DNA of 64,000 nt from Larix kaempferi (Eukaryota > Streptophyta > Pinopsida > Pinales > Pinaceae), in NCBI GenBank assembly GCA_027924585.1, contig BSBM01000068.1:9751001-9815000 (forward strand), read 5' to 3'. Position 1 is the first letter of the stretch, and each line of letters begins with the position of its first letter. A model generated the notes under the pieces. The model made no database searches, was not told where the DNA came from, and saw only the letters and a program-made list of their open reading frames with translations. Position numbers and translations under genes: made by a program. Below are positions 59,240-64,000 of the stretch, piece by piece.

Positions 59240-60245
59240 ACCATGACTACATAGCCACTTCAACAAGCTATAGCATGAAATGATGGTGAGTGCATTTTTC
59301 TCAAACCATGAATTATGGTAGGCATTCTCTCAGAGCAGTTTTTTTCTACTTTTTCCATACTTTGTCAATTTCCAAAGTTTCACAAACTTGTCATACTTTT
59401 CCAGAATGATGTCAGATTGAGACACTGACTTAATGATAGCACCAAAACACCATCATTTGTCTTTCCAGCCTCATCACACACTCCATGTCATCATACATGC
59501 CATGTCATCAGTTCCTATGGTGTCAGTTCTCTCTTTGAGGTTCACACGTGTGAGATTTTGGCCTGCCAAAATAGAGATCAATTCATGTATAACCAGAATA
59601 GTCAAGACTAGAAAAATACAAATCACAAGAAGGGTCGGCCAACCCTTCATTTAGTAGATAATTGTGAACACGAATATCCAGCAATTCACCTGTATCCAGA
59701 CTGGTGAACACAAGAAGGATCAGACGACCCTTGCAGTCTAGAACTAGTATGAAAATAATATTGGTCGGAAGAAGGGTCGACCGCCCCTTCATTTATGAGG
59801 GAATTGTGCAAATATTCAACCTATGAAGTATAGGCTATCAATTCATGTATATCCTGAATGGTGAAGACTGCAAAAATACTAACCACAAGAAGGGTCGGCC
59901 GACCCTTCATTTAAAAGAGAAATGAAAAAATATTTAATCTACGAAGGTTGGGACGACAATTCCCCACTACCAACTTCTGTAGTATATGGTAGGGATCAGG
60001 ACATTGCCTAAGTTATAACATCTAAACAATATTTCTCCAGACATTCAGCTGCCGACAAGAAGGATCGGTCGCCCCTTCTTTTAGTAGATAATTGAGAACA
60101 CCAATATCCGACAATGCACCTATATCCAGAATGGTGAACACAAGAAGGATTGAACCACCCTTCTTGCAGTCTAGAACTATTATGAAAATAATAGTGGGTA
60201 GAAGAAGGACTGGCCAACCCTTCATTCATTTATCTCGAGCCTCAT
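59240..60245. repeat. Palindrome array upstream of gene B
   Basis: It opens with the CAACAAGCTATAGCATGA block (as at 53060) and the CACACGTGTGAG block. It then carries the 20 bp palindrome or variants at about 59629, 59712, 59769, 59889 (perfect: GAAGGGTCGGCCGACCCTTC), 60058, 60143 and 60198, in the same flanking words as the array upstream of gene A. Confidence 0.85.
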
Positions 60246-60425
60246 TCAAAATGCGGTGTTGGTTAATGAAATTCAACTTGAAATGACCGTCATATTATAC
60301 AGACACCAATTCGTTTGATAATTTGTATATTTTTTACAACTTCAAATGACCGTCATAATTATCATATCGGAACACCGCAAAAACCAATTTCAAAAGTGGC
60401 AATATCAAAAGAAAAAGTATGGTTT

Positions 60426-60742
60426 TGGAACCTGGATTTGGCAGTTTGGGAAACGGATTTGGCAGTTTCGGAACAGGTTTGGTCACTTTTGGAACCGGAT
60501 TTGGCACTTTTGGAACCGGTTTTGGCTCTTTAGGAACCGGTTTTGTCACTTTTGGAACCTTGATTTGGCACTTTTGGAACCGGTTTTGGCACTTTCGGAA
60601 CCAGTTTTGGCACTTTTGGAACCTTGATTTGGCACTTTCGAAACCGGTTTTGGCACTTTCAGAACCGGATTTGGCACTTTTGGAACCGGTTTTGGCACTT
60701 TTGGAACTCGGATTTGGCACTTTTGGAACCGGATTTTGCTTG
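60426..60742 (-). repeat. Right-arm 21-22 bp subterminal repeats
   Basis: About 15 units; on the minus strand AAAGTGCCAAAACCGGTTTCG or AAAGTGCCAAATCCGGTTCC. They mirror the left-arm units (AAAGTGCAAAAACGGGTTTTG). The 21 bp period creates long but meaningless frames in several phases. Confidence 0.9.
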
Positions 60743-60802
60743 ATTTTGGGGTTTAGAAAGGCTATTTTTGACCCGTCTTCAAAGTGACTTGGACTAGAAT
60801 AA

Positions 60803-60827
60803 GTCCAAGTTTAATGAAATTGGCATT
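60803..60827 (-). repeat. Right terminal inverted repeat
   Basis: Reverse complement of the left terminus with two mismatches; followed by the GGCA duplication (60828-60831) and the resumed integrase codons (GKFESMWHGPY). Confidence 0.9.
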
Positions 60828-60831
60828 GGCA

Positions 60832-60972
60832 GGTAAGTTTGAGTCCATGTGGCATGGGCCCTATGTTGTAAAACGTGTTCTGGAGAAGGGAGCCTACGAA
60901 CTAGAGGATTATGATGGGATATCTTTGGGAGAGCGTCGCAATGGGCTCTACCTGAAGAGGTACTATGCATGA
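60832..60972 (+). pseudogene. Tat-element integrase, C-terminal remainder
   Basis: It reads GKFESMWHGPYVVKRVLEKG, then AYELEDYDG and RRNGLYLKRYYA, ending at a stop (60972). This is the GPY-containing end of Gypsy integrase and is the direct continuation of the part cut at 43740. Confidence 0.92.
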
Positions 60973-61098
60973 GTCTTTCACGCATAGGTATCTTCTATAT
61001 ATTGTACATGGCGTGTGTTTTGTGTGGTGTGACGCTTTGTTTTTAGTGTGTCTAGATCTTGTTTCGCTACTTATACCATGTTCTACCTGCATGTGCAG

Positions 61099-61512
61099 AT
61101 GGAAACCTACTATGGATTCGCTGACGGCACCAACCGGCATACCCGTAACCTCGCTTCGGCATCCTAGGTACTCTATTCTACCACCGGCGAGCTTATCAGC
61201 TCAGGAGGAAGTTGTCTAGGATACGCAACCAATAACGCCGCAGAATACGAGGCAGTGATTGGAACCCTACTTGATGCTCTTTCCTTAGGTATGAACCACG
61301 TTGTTATCCATCTGGATTCAAAACTAGTGGTTTCTCATCTTAACTGGATCTACGCTATCCACGACCCCACTTTTCTCCGTCTTTTTTGACGAGTTCGTCT
61401 CCTGGAAAGGTCCTTTGAATCTGTTCAATACCTGCACATTCCACAAGACACGAACACGGTTGCTGACTCCATGGCCAATTTCATTTTGGATTGGTACATT
61501 GCACACACATAA
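61099..61512 (+). pseudogene. Second RNase H domain downstream of integrase
   Basis: 138 codons from METYYGFADGTNRH to a TAA, with one TAG (after ASAS) and one TGA (after LRLF). The four catalytic positions are present: Asp in GFADG, Glu in NNAAEYEAVIGTLLDAL, Asp in VVIHLDSKLVVSHLNW, Asp in TNTVADSMANF. The form N-N-AEYEA with LDSKLV is that of the extra (archaeal-type/plant) RNase H acquired by Tat-lineage elements, distinct from the RT-linked RNase H at 42115-42664. A GCAG precedes the ATG and a GGTATC lies near 60988, so it may be reached by splicing; that is inference. Confidence 0.8.
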
Positions 61513-61774
61513 GATAGTCATAAAATAGAAAAGTAGACATAACATGTAAATTATCCATTGTATAAGCAAACATGTAAACAAGATCCCATTAATCACCAAT
61601 AGAACACAAGATGTATTAAACCACCAATAGTGTCTGTATATATATAAATCGGTACAAAGTACAAAAATAGTAGTGTTGATACAAAAGTCTAAAGCATGCT
61701 AGCTTTCAGTAAGAGTCATCTCTACAAAATCTAAAGCTCATAATATTTCAGTGTATACATATAAAAGCATGCAC
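61513..61774. other. Short AT-rich spacer
   Basis: Between the second RNase H and the end of the antisense gene; no feature seen. Confidence 0.5.
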
Positions 61775-63020
61775 CTAATCCTTAGGACGCGCATGGTAGC
61801 AGACTATAACCCTCGCCACTTTCCGGAGCAGCGTGCCGAAACGAACTGATTCTCCGACCGTCAACTTCTGGTAGTGACGGGGTAGGTCATGGACACTCGG
61901 CTCTGGAATGTCCAAATTCATCTTGTGGAGGTCCTCCTCGACCTCCTCCAACTCCTCAAGAGAATCATAGACCACAAGGCCAACCTCTGGTACCGCCCCT
62001 CTTTGAGCAAGGGGAGAAACTCCAAGTGGTCGCACCAAACCCACATCTGCGAGAAACATGTAAAAGTCATCAACACTACTCCAAAAAAAAAACATAAATG
62101 CATAAAATGAGAAAACACAAGCAGTTGTTCTTACCGATATCGTCCCACTGCGCTCCATTGGGAAGCACCAAGTCAGGGTCCCCTCTGAAATATGTACTGT
62201 GGTATGGGTAGTCCTCCACCATGAGGATCTATTCCCGCAACCATGTGAAGAACCCTACGCCAAAACTGATGATGGGACCCCCGCCACCATGGCGAGCCAT
62301 CACCTCTTCCCACCTGGTCATGTGAGGATCTCGTGCATCCTGATCCTCAAGGTCTACTTGCGAGCGTAAGTGTGGCACCCGCTCCAACATGAAAGACACC
62401 ACTACCGAACCATAGCCAAACTGCTTCAGCGCCCTGTGCTTGAATTTGGTCAACTGATCACAAAGACTGGTGAGGAGCCCCTAACACTAGTTGAACACAG
62501 TGGGAGCCATGCACTCCTCGGCATACATCATCTACGATTTGCTTGCCAGATGAGCAAATTGGCTACTAGCTACCCTCACAATGGTAAACAGTACGGTATG
62601 AAGGGCTTGGTCCCGGACCTCCTTGATGGGAATCTTCCCATCAGTCATCAGCGTACCTAGAGTACACCACTGCTCGATCATGTCCTCTACAAAATGATCA
62701 CCACCTTGTGATCCAGTGAAGGACACAGGGTTTCCTTGTCGATACAACCTTGTCAAAAAATAGATGTCCTCGACATCTATAGTCAGTGTGTGCTCACCAA
62801 TCTGGAAATGCTGCTGTACTGGGTCCCAGCATTGGACTAGGTGTGTCAACAAAGGTACTTGGGACCTCATCCCCGACACTCGAAAATACTTGAGCAAACC
62901 ACAGTTTCTCAATGAGGAAATACATTGCGGATCATCTTCCGCTTGTGCATCATCGAGCTCATGCTCGCGTTCTCGACACTCAAGAACCATTGTGATCACT
63001 GCAAACCTATCAAAAAGGGC
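61775..63020 (-). pseudogene. Antisense gene of the Tat element, plant-mobile-domain-like, with an intron
   Basis: On the strand opposite to gag-pol. The N-terminal part (62999-62532) contains LLTHLVQCWDPVQQHFQIG, TLTIDVEDIYFLTRLYRQG and VSFTGSQGG, which resembles the start of the plant mobile domain (aminotransferase-like) family. The same frame continues with stops (TAG at about 62530, 62475 and 62469, all fitting lost Gln) to SFMLERVPHLRSQVDL and GFFTWLRE, another TAG, then DYPYHSTYFRGDPDLVLPN and GAQWDDI. A canonical 88 nt intron (62134-62047) interrupts a codon; the next exon gives DVGLVRPLGVSPLAQRG, LEELEEVEEDLHKMN and the stop at 61775. Antisense genes at this place are known in some Tat-group elements such as Grande. 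Confidence 0.65.
62047..62134 (-). other. Intron of the antisense gene
   Basis: The donor reads ATATCG/GTAAGAAC and the acceptor TTTCTCGCAG/ATGTGG. Removal keeps the frame (codon G/AT, Asp) and joins two stretches that are otherwise in different frames. The interior is T-rich, as in plant introns. Confidence 0.75.
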
Positions 63021-63440
63021 ATTTTAACACCATTAAAACTTTTCCCAATCATCAAAAAGTTTTTGTTTGGGTTATATTTTCGGTTTTCTATGAGGGTTTG
63101 CGCCGGCGCAACCCATCCTTTCAGACAAAGCACCGACGCAGACCGGATGCCCTTTTAGGTTCTACGTCGGCACTGATCTCGAAAGGGCGGCCTGTGTCGG
63201 CCTGTGAGCGCAAACCCCCCCATGTAACAAGCTCAAAACTCACCCAAATGAAAGAAAAAACAAATTCTAATCCGCTGAAAAGTCAAAAGGTCAAGTTCAG
63301 GGTTACCTGTCGCTGACGGCGTCCGAAATGGTTGATCACAGCTCCCGGAATCAGCAAAAGAAAAATGGCTCCAAATGGCACTTTTCACCTTTCCAATGTG
63401 GTAAAAAACAAATAGTAATTCTTTTTACTATTTACCCCTT
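63021..63440 (-). other. 5' region of the antisense gene
   Basis: 63095-63225 is CG-rich with TGCGCCGGCGCA, CCGACGCAGACC and CGTCGG words. An acceptor-like TTTGCAG (about 63003) and a donor-like ACAG/GTAACC (about 63307) could bound a leader intron; the upstream exon is not certain. Confidence 0.4.
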
Positions 63441-63448
63441 TTTATATA
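63441..63448 (-). promoter_or_regulatory. TATA box for the antisense gene
   Basis: The minus strand reads TCTATATAAAAAGGGG, about 440 bp before the first ATG of the open frame (62999), which suits a leader containing an intron. Confidence 0.55.
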
Positions 63449-63928
63449 GAAAAAGAGCATATTCCTTTTTTAATTTATTCGAAATGTGGGTTACTTTGCT
63501 ATAGTTGGAATTATTTATGCTTGGTTAATCATTTTGACCTAGTTTTGAATCTTGTAGGTGAAGTTAGGTACCTCATTAATGTTGTTTTTCACAGTTGTGG
63601 TATTTTCACACATATTTTTAGGTATGAACAATTCGTAGAGCATCTTTTTGTCATTATTTCACTCATTAAATTTAATTATTAATGACACCGAGCTAACTCT
63701 TTGTTCTTTCTCGTGCTCGTAAAATGACGAGAATAAGTCACTGAGTTATAGTTTATCACTTTTTCGGGCTCATTAAACTCCTACGAAAAAGGAATCCCCT
63801 GGAGTCTTTTTTTAAGCTCTTTTCAAGCTCTCTAAACATGAAAAGATTGCCAAGCGAACTTGATGAATTCACGCTTGTAAAAGTATTTGAATGATCGTCT
63901 TCCTGGAGATAGTTTACCCCTTTTTCAG
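63449..63928 (+). mobile_element. Non-coding 3' end of the Tat element
   Basis: No gene recognised between the antisense promoter and the polypurine tract. Confidence 0.5.
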
Positions 63929-63940
63929 ACTAGGGGGCAC
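63929..63940 (+). promoter_or_regulatory. Likely polypurine tract of the Tat element
   Basis: ACTAGGGGGCAC resembles the tract before the LTR at 1102 (TTGGGGGGCATTC). Confidence 0.55.
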
Positions 63941-63943
63941 TAC

Positions 63944-64000
63944 TTATGAAAATGGAATACTCCAGCCAATCAGGACTAGAAGAGTCCTCTCTCGCGCTGT
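63944..64000 (+). repeat. Probable start of the Tat 3' LTR, cut by the window edge
   Basis: TTATGAAAATGG follows the purine tract at the place where TTACACCAAAATG starts the LTR at 1102. The expected TG is not intact, so the exact base is uncertain. Confidence 0.4.

Larger units (their letters stand above)
43741..60827. mobile_element. 17,087 bp inverted-repeat element of unknown class inside the integrase gene
   Basis: The termini are 43741-43765 and 60803-60827: 25 bp inverted repeats with 23 matches, starting AAYGCCAATTTCATTAAA. GGCA flanks both sides (43737-43740, 60828-60831). Inward, both arms consist of 21-22 bp repeats with an AAAGTG core in mirror orientation. Contents: a phosphatase-like pseudogene, a small ORF, two large paralogous minus-strand genes with upstream palindrome arrays, and a large internal duplication. 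I recognise no DDE transposase, helicase, tyrosine recombinase or reverse transcriptase. A 4 bp duplication is known for a few DNA transposon groups but does not settle the class; a Mutator-type 9 bp duplication is not present. Confidence 0.85.

Noticed and set aside
50946-60245. Palindrome array considered as a CRISPR-like array
   Set aside because: Spacing and spacer lengths vary widely, the repeats are degenerate, the intervening sequences are themselves repeated, and the context is plant nuclear transposon DNA.
60334-60787. Long frames on both strands with repeating GTGFGTF or KPVPK peptides
   Set aside because: They are produced by the 21 bp subterminal repeat, which is open in several phases because 21 is a multiple of three; not genes.
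43730-60840. Assignment of the 17 kb element to Mutator (9 bp duplication), CACTA (3 bp, CACTA ends) or Helitron
   Set aside because: Flanks give only a 4 bp GGCA duplication, the ends read AAYGCC, and no transposase or Rep/helicase motif was seen.

Overview
The window looks like intergenic heterochromatin-like DNA from a seed plant with a large, repeat-rich nuclear genome. Every recognisable coding domain belongs to plant transposable elements: Ty3/Gypsy of the Tat lineage and of the chromodomain-bearing (chromovirus) lineage, and Ty1/Copia including a SIRE-type element. A gymnosperm is plausible, but nothing seen here proves it. I found no intact host gene, rRNA, tRNA or CRISPR array. Almost all reading frames are decayed, mostly by in-frame stop codons that C-to-T (or G-to-A) changes explain.

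Layout. 1-2134: 3' tail and LTR of a Tat-like Gypsy element that runs in from the left. It abuts the 3' tail (tandem repeats) and LTR of a Copia family at 2135-3446. 3447-11341: a minus-strand SIRE-like Copia element with gag but no visible pol, carrying a 942 bp inverted-repeat DNA element (4382-5323) and ending in a 2.3 kb LTR with its primer binding site. 11342-12531: leader, primer site and LTR of another minus-strand Copia-type element. 12602-21169: AT-rich DNA with few landmarks (a Tat leader fragment at 15480-15890 and a mirrored repeat cluster at 17150-17760). 21170-33782: a minus-strand chromovirus split in its gag gene by a plus-strand Copia element (25412-32291) that has a clean 5 bp target duplication.

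33783-64000: a plus-strand Tat-lineage Gypsy element, with partial 5' LTR, primer site, long leader, Gly/Pro-rich gag, protease, reverse transcriptase-RNase H and integrase. The integrase is followed by a second, separate RNase H domain, an antisense spliced gene with its own TATA box, and a purine tract with the probable start of the 3' LTR at the window edge.

The most interesting object is a 17,087 bp insertion (43741-60827) inside the Tat integrase C-terminal coding region. It has 25 bp terminal inverted repeats (23/25 matching), a 4 bp GGCA target duplication, and arms built of 21-22 bp subterminal repeats in mirror orientation. Inside it lie a pseudogene of a NIF/FCP1-type phosphatase that has lost its catalytic aspartates, and two large related minus-strand genes (A at 46792-50433, B at 55484-58748) that arose by duplication of a multi-kilobase unit. 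Upstream of both genes are more than 20 copies of a degenerate 20 bp palindrome (GAAGGGTCGGCCGACCCTTC), and a second palindrome class lies between the genes. No known transposase was recognised, so A and B may be the element's own unfamiliar proteins or cargo. Removing the insertion conceptually restores the integrase reading register, so it is a real insertion and younger than the Tat element.
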